Part shown: piece after piece, positions 5,936 through 13,533 of the stretch
Layout of the letters: every line of letters starts with the position of its first letter
Numbering within the stretch: the first letter of the stretch is position 1
Origin: Nonomuraea terrae
Lineage (GTDB): Bacteria > Actinomycetota > Actinomycetes > Streptosporangiales > Streptosporangiaceae
Length of the DNA: 38,761 nucleotides
NCBI RefSeq assembly: GCF_004348995.1
Contig: NZ_SMKQ01000066.1
Span: 1 to 38,761, forward strand
Reading direction: 5' to 3'
Translations under genes and position numbers: made by a program
The notes under the pieces: model-generated
What the model was told of the DNA's origin: nothing
The model's database searches: none
What the model saw: the letters and a program-made list of their open reading frames with translations, nothing else

Positions 5936-7153
5936 GTGCGAGATCGGTTCGGAAGCAAGACGGCGATCCTCACTCTGATCGCCCTGACCCTGGCCGTGTT
6001 CCTCTACGTGACCACCGAGGCGCTGCCGATCGGCCTGCTCCCCCTGATCGCGACGGATCTCGGGACCAGCGCGTCAGCGGTCGGGCTGCTGGTCACCGGG
6101 TACGGCCTGATCATCGTGGTGGTGTCCCTGCCACTCACGCGGCTGACTCGCCGGCTGCCTCGACGGCGGCTGCTGTGCGTCCTGTTAGCCGTATTCGTGG
6201 TGGCGACCCTGGTGTCAGCCGTGGCGTGGGACTACTGGCTGCTCATGGGTGCCCGGATGGTGACGGCGCTGAGCCAGGCGCTGTTCTGGGCCGTCGTGAC
6301 GCCGGCCGCCGCCGGCCTGTTCCGGGCCGAGGTGCGCGGCCGGGCCCTGTCGATCCTGTACGCCGGCGCCTCCACCGCCGCGCTGGCCGGCATCCCGGCC
6401 GGCACGTGGCTCGGCCAGCTGACCGACTGGCGGGTGGCGTTCCTGGCGCTCAGCGGCCTGGGCCTGCTCGTACTCGTCACGGTGGCCGCCGTGCTGCCCA
6501 ACACGCCGCCCGGGCAGGGGGCGGCCGACCGGGGCAGCGCACCCGATCGCGGCCGGTATCTGTCGATCGTGGCCACCACGGCGACAGCGATCACCGGTGC
6601 GTTCACGGCGTTCACCTACATCAGCCCGTTCCTGACCGGCGTGACCGGCTTCGCCGAGTCGTCGATCGGCCCGCTCCTGCTGGCGCGCGGGATCGCGGGC
6701 CTGGCCGGCGTGGTCGCGGTCGGCTGTCTCATCGACCGCCACGGCTGGCTCACCATGACGGGGCTCATCGGCCTGCAGGCGCTGGCGCTCGCCGGGCAGT
6801 ACGCGTTCGGCTCCTCCCAGGTCGCGACCATCATCATGATCTCCCTGTCCGGCTTCACGCTGGCGGGCCTGACCGCCGCACTGGGCTCGCGGGTGCTCGT
6901 GTACGCGCCGGGCGAGTCCGTCATGGCGAGCGCCGGCACCTCCACGGCGTTCAACACGGGCATCACCGCGGGCGCGCTCTTCGGCAGCGTGCTGCTGCCC
7001 GGTCCGGGCGTGCACAGCACGGCACTCGTCGGGGCGCTGCTCAGTTCGGTGGCCTTCGCCATCGCGCTGGCCGAGCCACTCTTCTCCAGCCGGCGGAACG
7101 CCGCGCCGGCGACCACCGCCGAGCCCCTGACCGAGGACACCCGGGTCACGTGA
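5936..7153 (+). CDS. MFS transporter, DHA1 family (drug or sugar efflux type)
   Basis: A 405-residue protein with 12 hydrophobic segments in two halves joined by a hydrophilic loop near residues 190-205. The first helix is TAILTLIALTLAVFLYVTTE, with the conserved acidic TTEALPIGLLP of AraJ/YdhP-like exporters. Motif A between TM2 and TM3 reads as PLTRLTRRLPRRRLL. TM4-5 carries ARMVTALSQALFWAVV and the IPAGTWLGQLTDWR motif typical of TM5-6. The substrate is not known. The GTG start at 5936 is chosen because GAGGAGG (5925-5931) lies just upstream and the protein starts at the expected residue; an ATG-start frame at 5905 is a shadow. The CGNR regulator follows 55 nt downstream and probably controls it. 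Confidence 0.9.
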   Translation: MRDRFGSKTAILTLIALTLAVFLYVTTEALPIGLLPLIATDLGTSASAVGLLVTGYGLIIVVVSLPLTRLTRRLPRRRLLCVLLAVFVVATLVSAVAWDYWLLMGARMVTALSQALFWAVVTPAAAGLFRAEVRGRALSILYAGASTAALAGIPAGTWLGQLTDWRVAFLALSGLGLLVLVTVAAVLPNTPPGQGAADRGSAPDRGRYLSIVATTATAITGAFTAFTYISPFLTGVTGFAESSIGPLLLARGIAGLAGVVAVGCLIDRHGWLTMTGLIGLQALALAGQYAFGSSQVATIIMISLSGFTLAGLTAALGSRVLVYAPGESVMASAGTSTAFNTGITAGALFGSVLLPGPGVHSTALVGALLSSVAFAIALAEPLFSSRRNAAPATTAEPLTEDTRVT

Positions 7154-7181
7154 TCCGATGCCCAGCTCGGCAACCCCCATC

Positions 7182-7202
7182 AACGCTTTAGGTGGTAGCG
7201 TT
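7182..7202. promoter_or_regulatory. Inverted repeat in front of the CGNR regulator
   Basis: AACGCT-9 nt-AGCGTT, perfect 6-bp arms, ending 6 nt before the ATG at 7209. Its position suggests a repressor site for the downstream regulator or a leaderless/near-leaderless promoter. No clear ribosome binding site separates it from the ATG. Confidence 0.4.
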
Positions 7203-7208
7203 CCTGGT

Positions 7209-7934
7209 ATGCCACTCGACGTGTGCCGGCTGCCGCTGGTCGGCGGGCACCCCGCACTCGACCTGGTCAACACCCTCGAACGCGGGGCACCGATCGACGG
7301 CGACCCGCCCCACGACTTCCTGTCCGACACCTCCGCCCTACTGCGCTGGACGCCGAGGGTAGGCCTGATCAACGACGCGGAGGCCGACCGGGTGGGTCAG
7401 GCTTGGCGCGACGATCCCGCAGCGGCACACGCCGGACTCGCCGCCGTGCGAGACATCCGGGAGCAGCTGCATCTCGTCATGCTCGCAGCGATCCACCCCG
7501 CCGACGGCGGAGCGACGGATGACCCGGGCTCCCCCACCGAGGGCGACCCGATCGCCGCCGGCGCCGCGCTGGTCGGGCTGCACGAACGGTGGTCCGGGGC
7601 GGCCGCCCGAGCAACGCTGGTGCTCGACAGGGGTGACCCTCCACAGATCCGGCTCACCTACGGCACCGTACCGGCCCTGCTGATCCCCGACCGGGCCGCC
7701 GAAGCCGCCCTCGACGTGCTGCGGACGGCCGACCTGACCCGGGTACGCCGCTGCCCCGTGGCCGAAGGCGGCTGCGGGTGGCTGTTCCTCGACCAGAGCC
7801 GCAACGGTTCCCGCCGCTGGTGCCGCATGGCAGACTGCGGCACCACGGCCAAGGCCCGCCGTCTCACCGAACGCCGCCGCGCCGCGCGCACCGCCCCGTC
7901 AGCGCGTGCCGGCTCACCGGACAGCGGCCTGTGA
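7209..7934 (+). CDS. CGNR zinc-finger transcriptional regulator (ABATE domain)
   Basis: A 241-residue protein. The N-terminal ABATE-like domain is recognisable from GGHPALDLVNTLE (about residues 12-24) and RDIREQLHLVML (about 83-94). The C-terminal zinc finger has RRCPVAEGGCGWLFLDQSRNGSRRWCRMADCG. Its CGNR tetrad is degenerate, reading CGTT, but the four zinc-ligand Cys residues are present. Such proteins are stress- or efflux-linked regulators often located next to transporters (context knowledge). The ATG at 7209 (MPLDVCRLP) fits the domain boundary better than an upstream in-frame start at 7158. Its last 71 nt overlap the 3' end of the convergent SnoaL-like gene. Confidence 0.85.
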   Translation: MPLDVCRLPLVGGHPALDLVNTLERGAPIDGDPPHDFLSDTSALLRWTPRVGLINDAEADRVGQAWRDDPAAAHAGLAAVRDIREQLHLVMLAAIHPADGGATDDPGSPTEGDPIAAGAALVGLHERWSGAAARATLVLDRGDPPQIRLTYGTVPALLIPDRAAEAALDVLRTADLTRVRRCPVAEGGCGWLFLDQSRNGSRRWCRMADCGTTAKARRLTERRRAARTAPSARAGSPDSGL

Positions 7935-8307
7935 GTCGGCCGCGGGTCTTCCGGTAGGCGTCCTTGAGGCAGATCTTCCCGTCGCTGAAACGCCACAGGT
8001 CGATGCCGTGCTCGCAGTACGGCGAGCCGTCATCGGCCACGAGGTGGTACGTCCAGGTGCACACGGCCCATGCGCCGTTCACGAGCGGCTCGCCCTGCTC
8101 GATGACCGCGCCGGCATCGTGCTCGAACATGGCACGGAAGCCGTCGGCCAGCTCGGCATGGCCGCGGAAGGTGCGGCCCGGCTCGGGGCCGACGGACGCG
8201 GCGTAGACCGCGTCCTCGGTCATCAGCTCCAGCAGACCGCCGACGTCGCGCCTGGCCCAGGCGTCGGCGAAACGTTCCAGGCATTCACGCGGGCTCTTCT
8301 CAGACAT
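7864..8307 (-). CDS. SnoaL-like / NTF2-fold protein
   Basis: A 147-residue protein with the pattern of SnoaL_2 domains: CLERFADAWARRDVGGLLELMTEDAVY (about residues 9-35), FRGHAELADGFRAM (48-61), GAWAVCTWTYHL and a C-terminal GIDLWRFSDGKICLKDAYRK. It is a small cone-shaped fold used by isomerases, cyclases and dehydratases or by ligand-binding proteins; the substrate is unknown. The C-terminal 25 or so residues, after TRGRLTG, are extra and lie over the end of the CGNR gene on the other strand. The start overlaps the end of the upstream gene by 8 nt, so it is probably co-translated with the 121-aa protein. Confidence 0.8.
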   Translation of the reverse strand: MSEKSPRECLERFADAWARRDVGGLLELMTEDAVYAASVGPEPGRTFRGHAELADGFRAMFEHDAGAVIEQGEPLVNGAWAVCTWTYHLVADDGSPYCEHGIDLWRFSDGKICLKDAYRKTRGRLTGRCPVSRHALTGRCARRGGVR

Positions 8308-8665
8308 CGTCGTCGTACTCCTGTGCGAGGTAGGCGTCCAGGTCCGGGCCGCCGGGGTTGGCGAGGACGTGCGTGATCCAGGCGCGCCGCTCGAAATCGG
8401 TGACGCTCAGCTCCCACACGCATCCGGCCGCCTCGCTCGGGTGCGGCGCGAGGTGCTCAGGCCGGTCGGCCGGCGCGGACAGGATGCGCTGGTGGACCTC
8501 GTTCCTCTCGGCCCACCAGCAGGCCAGCGCATAGCAGAGCCGGGGCGCGTCATGGGCGATGACGAACCCGACGCCGTACCGGTCGGGCGCGACGGCAGGC
8601 GCGGGGAGCACCCCCCGGGCGGCACGGCCCGCTGCACGGGGCCGGCTCGTTCCTGGATCGCTCAC
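8300..8665 (-). CDS. Hypothetical protein
   Basis: A 121-residue protein with a low-complexity Arg/Ala/Pro lead and a conserved-looking core from about residue 28: YGVGFVIAHDAPRLCYALAC, then WWAERNEVHQRIL, a Trp-containing WELSVTDFERRAWITHVL and an acidic tail AQEYDDDV. No family recognised. The core has the look of a helical soluble domain. The GTG at 8665 is the most upstream start before the stop of the preceding gene (8689); the true start may be further in. The 8-nt overlap with the SnoaL-like gene indicates one transcript. Confidence 0.5.
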   Translation of the reverse strand: MSDPGTSRPRAAGRAARGVLPAPAVAPDRYGVGFVIAHDAPRLCYALACWWAERNEVHQRILSAPADRPEHLAPHPSEAAGCVWELSVTDFERRAWITHVLANPGGPDLDAYLAQEYDDDV

Positions 8666-8688
8666 GATGTCCGGAACTCGACCGGTCG

Positions 8689-10740
8689 TCAGGGGATGCT
8701 GTGGGGGACGGTGACGACCAGGTGCCAATCGTCGTAGTAGGGGCTGCCGTCCATCCAAGCGATCACTGGTCGGCCACGTCCGTCGAGTGTCATGGCCAGG
8801 CCGAAGCCCGGGGAGTTGCGCATCTTCGCCACCGGCGTGTGCGTGCAGCGCGTCCCCGTGCAGGCGGCGACGACGAGTTGTTCGCGGTCCAGGTCCTGGT
8901 AGGCCACCAGCGCGCGCTCGGAAGCATCCAGCACGAGGGCCGGTGCCAGGTGGTCCTGGCCGGGCGCGGACAGCACGGCCGTGTCGGCCTGGGAGCACGC
9001 CTGGTTACGGCAGTCGAGCAATCTGATCGATCCGTCGGCCGAATCCCGGTAGGCGATCACCGGGCGGCCGTCGTACCGGATCGCCATGGTCGCGCCGGAC
9101 CGATCGCGGTATTCCTCGTGGCGCCAGGTCTCACCGCCCTTGACCGGCTGCTCCACACGCATCCTGGCGCACTCGTGATCCTCACAGGTGATGACGGAGA
9201 TGGCCCCCGTGTCCTCGTCGAAGCGCAGGACCACGGGATCGGCCACGGGGGCCACGCCGATCACGAGTCCGCGATCCTGATAGGACGAGGTGCTGAAGGG
9301 CAGCTTGGCGACGTCCTTCGTGCGCGGGCTGGTACAGGCCGGATCGTCGCACCTGGTGACGGAGAGCATCTCGCCGTCCTGCCCCGGCAGCGGGCGCACC
9401 TGGGCGAGCATCAGGCCGCCGTAGGGATGTTGCGTCATCGCCACGATCCTGTCCTCGGTCTGCGCCCACGTCGCGACGACGAGCCGCCCGCCGACCAGCC
9501 GGGCGGCGGGCGCCCTTGGCGTCTCAGCGGCGCCGACCGGCTCGGCCCAGGCGTAACGGGTGCCTGCGCAGGTGCTGTCGGTGCAGGTCAGCAGCTTGGC
9601 CTGCGCGAAGGAGTCCATCAGCATGACCATCCGCCCGCCCTCGCCCGCGTGAATGGCCTGCAGGTCCCACCCGCTGACGGTCGGCTTCGGACGACCGTCC
9701 GGCTGCGGTTCCGATGCCCCTTCGCGGCTCCAGGAGGCGGTGACGACCGTCTGGGTGACCTCCAGCCAGCCGAACGGATTGACCAGCATCGTGCCGCCGT
9801 ACAGCAGGCCAGGCAACAGCAGCGCTCCCACTACCCGCACCGGCCTGAGCGGGCTCGCCCCGCACTCGGGCAGGCGCTCGACGATCTGCCCGAACTCCGT
9901 GACCAGGCGCCGGATCGCCAGGCGGTGCAGGAGCAGGCGGGCGATCACCGTCCCTTGGAACGCCGGGGTGGCCAGGCCCAGGACGGAGGTCGCTACACCG
10001 TGCGCGAGGGGGTTTCCCGACGCGCCCCACAGCACCGCTTGCTGGGCCGCCGCGGGAAGGATCAGCACGCCGAAGGCCAGCGTGAACGCGCCCGACCAGA
10101 GGCCGCCGTTCGTCGGCCCTACCGCGCGCAGCAGCCGGTAAGCACGATGGAGCGCGCTCCCCGCAGATGCTCCCTCCAGGACCACGATCGCCACGGCCAG
10201 CAGGCACGGCATCGCGAGCAGCGCCAGGGGCACCATCACGAGGAACGCCCCCAGCAGGTGTTCGATCCACAGCAGCATGCCGAGACCGGCCGCCGCAATC
10301 ACCACGAACACGAGCGCGCCCAGCAGTGTGAGCGACAACAGCGGCGACCACCGCCGCATCGTGGCCCGCATCGCCGCGGACGTGGTGACGGGCCTGCCGG
10401 TCAGCAGCCCGGCGGCGAGCACCACGGTCGCGGGCACGACCACGGCCTGCCCGGCCAGCGAGGCGAGCAACGCCACCAGCGTCCACACCAGCAGGGGCCA
10501 CCCCGGCTCGCCGAGCAGCTGGAACTCACCGTTGACCTGGGCCGCCGACTCATCCGTCACCGTCGCCAGCCCGGCCAGGCTGAGCACGCCCATCGGCACG
10601 AACATCAGCAAGCTCGGCACGACGAGCCGGAACAGGTGCCGCGCCGCGCCGGCGTAGGCCCGCCAGACCACCCCTGCCCGCCGCGCGGCGGCCATGGCTT
10701 CGTCGTGGCGGGTTTCGGTCCGTAGCGCAGCCTCGGACAT
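8689..10740 (-). CDS. Membrane protein with extracellular C-x4-C repeat (propeller-like) domain
   Basis: A 683-residue protein. The first 340 or so residues contain about six to seven hydrophobic segments, arranged like DUF-type polytopic proteins with a glycerophosphodiester-phosphodiesterase-like membrane domain, but not identified further. One more helix follows (VVGALLLPGLLYGGTML), and the remainder (about 340-683) is predicted to be extracellular. This part has at least five repeats of hydrophobic-C-x4-C: CTDSTC, CDDPAC, CEDHEC, CRNQAC and CTGTRC. They are spaced 55-80 residues apart, each followed by strands with phrases such as GRPVIAYRD or GRPVIAWMD. Repeats of this type form disulfide-clipped beta-propeller blades in secreted actinobacterial proteins. 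The ATG at 10740 (MSEAALRTE) has GGAGG 5 nt upstream; the longer frame to 10947 lacks a good start. It lies downstream of two FtsX-like permeases on the same strand. Confidence 0.7.
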   Translation of the reverse strand: MSEAALRTETRHDEAMAAARRAGVVWRAYAGAARHLFRLVVPSLLMFVPMGVLSLAGLATVTDESAAQVNGEFQLLGEPGWPLLVWTLVALLASLAGQAVVVPATVVLAAGLLTGRPVTTSAAMRATMRRWSPLLSLTLLGALVFVVIAAAGLGMLLWIEHLLGAFLVMVPLALLAMPCLLAVAIVVLEGASAGSALHRAYRLLRAVGPTNGGLWSGAFTLAFGVLILPAAAQQAVLWGASGNPLAHGVATSVLGLATPAFQGTVIARLLLHRLAIRRLVTEFGQIVERLPECGASPLRPVRVVGALLLPGLLYGGTMLVNPFGWLEVTQTVVTASWSREGASEPQPDGRPKPTVSGWDLQAIHAGEGGRMVMLMDSFAQAKLLTCTDSTCAGTRYAWAEPVGAAETPRAPAARLVGGRLVVATWAQTEDRIVAMTQHPYGGLMLAQVRPLPGQDGEMLSVTRCDDPACTSPRTKDVAKLPFSTSSYQDRGLVIGVAPVADPVVLRFDEDTGAISVITCEDHECARMRVEQPVKGGETWRHEEYRDRSGATMAIRYDGRPVIAYRDSADGSIRLLDCRNQACSQADTAVLSAPGQDHLAPALVLDASERALVAYQDLDREQLVVAACTGTRCTHTPVAKMRNSPGFGLAMTLDGRGRPVIAWMDGSPYYDDWHLVVTVPHSIP

Positions 10741-10950
10741 GAAGGCCTCCAGCGCGGGGGGATCGCCTTGTGGCCATGAGCGTAGGGTCCTGGGCCTGCG
10801 GGGAAGGGGAGGGAGGTCCAGGTCGGCATGGGATCGAACCCGCGGTGGAGCTCGCTGCGTACTCGTCGGCCGAGCGAGGGGGTTGGCACCGGCGAGTGGC
10901 TGCCGCCATCGTGGGCCGCTGCGGCTGATGCCGAGCAGCCGCGCCACGGC

Positions 10951-13533
10951 TCAGGGGTCGCCCACGCGGAGGGCGGCGTCGAGGTTGCGGCGGCGGCTCA
11001 TGGCGGTGTGCGCGTACGCCCCGAGCACGGCGCACAGCCCCAGCCCGGCCGCCAGCGCCACGGGCGTGAGCAGGCCAGGCGGGTGATCGGCGACGGGCAG
11101 GTCACCGGCGAACGCGGACATGTCCACGCCCGGCCCGAGCGCGGCCGGCAGGGCCAGACCCAGAGCCAGGCCCACCGGCGCCGTGACGAGGACGACGGGC
11201 AGCGACTCCAGCAGGGTCAGCCGCCGGGCCTGCTGGTCGGACAGCCCGAGCGTACGCAGGAGCGACACCTCCCTGGCCCGCCCGGCCGCGCCGACGGCCA
11301 GCGACAGGACGATCGCGACCAGCGCGTACGCCCCCAGCGCCACCGTCACCACGACCATCGTCGTGCGGACCGTCCCGGTGAGCGGGTCGGCCTGGATGGC
11401 CGCCAGCGCCGCCTCCTGCGTCTCGACGGCGCCCGACGGGACCAGCCGCGCCAGCTCGACGGGCGAGATGTCGCCCTTGATCAGCAACGTGTCAGCCGCC
11501 GGCCAGGGCAGCACCTCCCGCGACACGAGGACGAACTGCCCGCTGGAGTAGAAACCGGGCACCGAGTCGATCACGCCCTGGGCGGTCAACCGCACCGGCG
11601 ACAGCCACATGATCTCGAAGGCGCCCCGGCCGCCCACGGCGGGCGAGAGCAGCGCGGAGGTGTCCCCGGACAGCGCGGGCAGGCTGATGGGCGCATCCTC
11701 GTTGACCCGCCGCCACTGCTCCAGGTCCACGGCGACGGCGTACGGCCGCTCCCCGGTGGCCCCGATCTGCACCCGGCCCGTCAGCGCGAGCGCCACCTGC
11801 TCGACCCCGGGGGCCCGGCGTACCCGCTCGATGGCGTCGGGCGGGATGTTCGCGACCGACGTCAGCTTGATCGGCGCGCCCACCTTCTGCCAGGACGCGA
11901 GCCGCTGCGTGGTGGTGATCCCGTCGTGGACCACCGCGGCGAACACCGACAGGCTCAGTGCGGGCAGCAGGATCAGCACCGGCAGCGCGCCCGTGGACCG
12001 CTCTCTGGCCGCCCTGGTCAGGCCCAGGAACGGCAGGGCCGCCCGCCCCCGCGCGGTCAGCCGGACGAGCAGCCGCAGCGGGTACGGGTAGCACCGCAGG
12101 GTGATCAGCGCGGCCGCGAGCGTCAGCGCGACCGGGATCAGCAGCAGGAACGGATCCTGCTGCGCGGTGCCGGACGGCCCCCTGGCCGTCAGCAGGTACG
12201 CCCCCGCAAGCGCGAGCACGACGACCAGCGCCTCCACTGTCACCCGCCGCGCGGACGGCCGGGCGATGACCAGGTCCGCACGGCGCTCGCGCAGCGGCGT
12301 GCGATGCGCGAGCGTCAGGCGTGCCATGGCGAAGGCCACGGCGGTGACGAGCACGAGCGCCGGTCCGAGGTGCACGATCGGCAGCACGGGCCCCGGCAGG
12401 AAGAACGACAGGGCGTACCCGGCCAGGGCCGCGGGCCCCACCGTGAGCGCGGTCAGTCCGGCCCCGGCCGCCGCCACCTGCCACAGCGAGGCGCCGCGCG
12501 CCCGCGCCAGGGCCATCGTGCGCTCCATCCGGTCCGTCAGCAGCCGCACGCCCAGCGCGATCACGCCGAGCGCGACCGCCAGCAGGCCGCCGAGCACCAG
12601 GTACATGACGGTCCGCGCGGCGGACAACGCGACCAGGAATGCGGCGAACAGCTGGGGCAGCCCGGTGACCAGGCGGTAGCTGGTGCTGCCCGTCCCCCGG
12701 ATGTCCACCTGCCGCCGGAACTCGGCGACCGCGGCTTCGACGCCCAGCACGTCCAGGGCGCTCGCGGCCCGCCCGTCGAGGGGGAGGACCCAGCGGTAGG
12801 CCAGGGTACCGGCCTTGTTGGTCAGCGCGCTCAGCCCGTCGTCCGACATCAGCGTCGTCGTGTGGAACTCCTCCGGCCCGTCCACCGGCACGACCCTGGT
12901 GACGTGCAGGACATCGGCGTCGTGGCTCCAGGAGCGGTCGGCCGGGTTCCTGGCCCTGAAGACGCCGACGATCTTCGCGGCGGTGTGCACGCTCTCGCCG
13001 AGCATCTTGGTCTGGCCGACGCGCAGCCCCATCCGGGCCACGGCCTCCTCCACGACGCCCACCTCGATGACCGGGATCGTCGTACCCAGGTACCGCATGG
13101 TGGACGGCTTGCCGGGCGCGCGGCCCTGCACCCAGTCCACGCGCCGGCCGGCGTCGGACAGCCAGCCGAGGTTGACGAAGGTGCGGGTCAAGCTCGTCTC
13201 GTTGACGGGCGTGCGGGAGGTCTTGGCGCTGATGTGGCCGCCGGACCCGATCAGGGGCCGCAGCGCCGCCGGGAGGAGCCGGCGCCAGCCGAGGTCGCCG
13301 CCCTCGAACTCCGCGCGTGAGCGCAGCTCACCGGGGGGCAGCGCCGGAGCCCCGGTGACCGTCAGGTCGGTCCGCACCGCGGCGGCCTCGGTCAGCGACC
13401 GGCGCAGCGCCTCGTCGAACGACGCCTGCATCGTCCTGGGCAGCCCGGCGACGAGCAGGCAGGCGACCGCCGTCAGCACGACGAGCAGCGCCAACGTGCC
13501 CGCGTGCGCCCGGACGCCCAAGGGGATTCTCAC
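10951..13533 (-). CDS. FtsX/MacB-like ABC transporter permease, second of a coupled pair
   Basis: An 860-residue permease. After one N-terminal helix (HAGTLALLVVLTAVACLLVAGL) comes a large extracytoplasmic MacB periplasmic-core-like region (about residues 35-280). A first FtsX domain follows with helices near 285-410 (VMYLVLGGLLAVALGVIALGV, LTALTVGPAALAGYALSFFL), then a second extracellular region. The C-terminal FtsX helices (VVVTVALGAYALVAIVLSLAVGAAG; SLLRTLGLSDQQARRLTLLE; final LAAGLGLCAVLGAYAHTA) end the protein. The motif SLLRTLGLS(x)QARRL before the last helices is the classical FtsX signature. The GTG start at 13533 overlaps the stop of the upstream permease as GTGA, with GGAGGAG just upstream; a longer N-terminal frame is a shadow. 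No ATPase gene is adjacent. Role (lipoprotein, peptide or cell-envelope export or signalling) not known. Confidence 0.85.
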   Translation of the reverse strand: MRIPLGVRAHAGTLALLVVLTAVACLLVAGLPRTMQASFDEALRRSLTEAAAVRTDLTVTGAPALPPGELRSRAEFEGGDLGWRRLLPAALRPLIGSGGHISAKTSRTPVNETSLTRTFVNLGWLSDAGRRVDWVQGRAPGKPSTMRYLGTTIPVIEVGVVEEAVARMGLRVGQTKMLGESVHTAAKIVGVFRARNPADRSWSHDADVLHVTRVVPVDGPEEFHTTTLMSDDGLSALTNKAGTLAYRWVLPLDGRAASALDVLGVEAAVAEFRRQVDIRGTGSTSYRLVTGLPQLFAAFLVALSAARTVMYLVLGGLLAVALGVIALGVRLLTDRMERTMALARARGASLWQVAAAGAGLTALTVGPAALAGYALSFFLPGPVLPIVHLGPALVLVTAVAFAMARLTLAHRTPLRERRADLVIARPSARRVTVEALVVVLALAGAYLLTARGPSGTAQQDPFLLLIPVALTLAAALITLRCYPYPLRLLVRLTARGRAALPFLGLTRAARERSTGALPVLILLPALSLSVFAAVVHDGITTTQRLASWQKVGAPIKLTSVANIPPDAIERVRRAPGVEQVALALTGRVQIGATGERPYAVAVDLEQWRRVNEDAPISLPALSGDTSALLSPAVGGRGAFEIMWLSPVRLTAQGVIDSVPGFYSSGQFVLVSREVLPWPAADTLLIKGDISPVELARLVPSGAVETQEAALAAIQADPLTGTVRTTMVVVTVALGAYALVAIVLSLAVGAAGRAREVSLLRTLGLSDQQARRLTLLESLPVVLVTAPVGLALGLALPAALGPGVDMSAFAGDLPVADHPPGLLTPVALAAGLGLCAVLGAYAHTAMSRRRNLDAALRVGDP

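Noticed and set aside
5905..7191. Long 428-codon frame starting with ATG at 5905
   Set aside because: Arg/Gly/Ala/Pro-rich shadow of the MFS gene in another frame; the GTG at 5936 has the better ribosome binding site and a real membrane protein.
8701..10725. 674-codon plus-strand frame opposite the C-x4-C membrane protein
   Set aside because: Antisense shadow with Arg/Gln/His-rich product and no family resemblance.
10825..10860. tRNA-like T-arm on the minus strand (GGGTTCGATCCC)
   Set aside because: No acceptor stem, D-arm or anticodon arm can be drawn around it; chance match in the gap between two genes.
10828..13320. 830-codon plus-strand frame opposite the permease gene
   Set aside because: Composition is Gln/Arg/Gly/His-rich antisense of FtsX coding sequence; no ribosome binding site or recognised domain.
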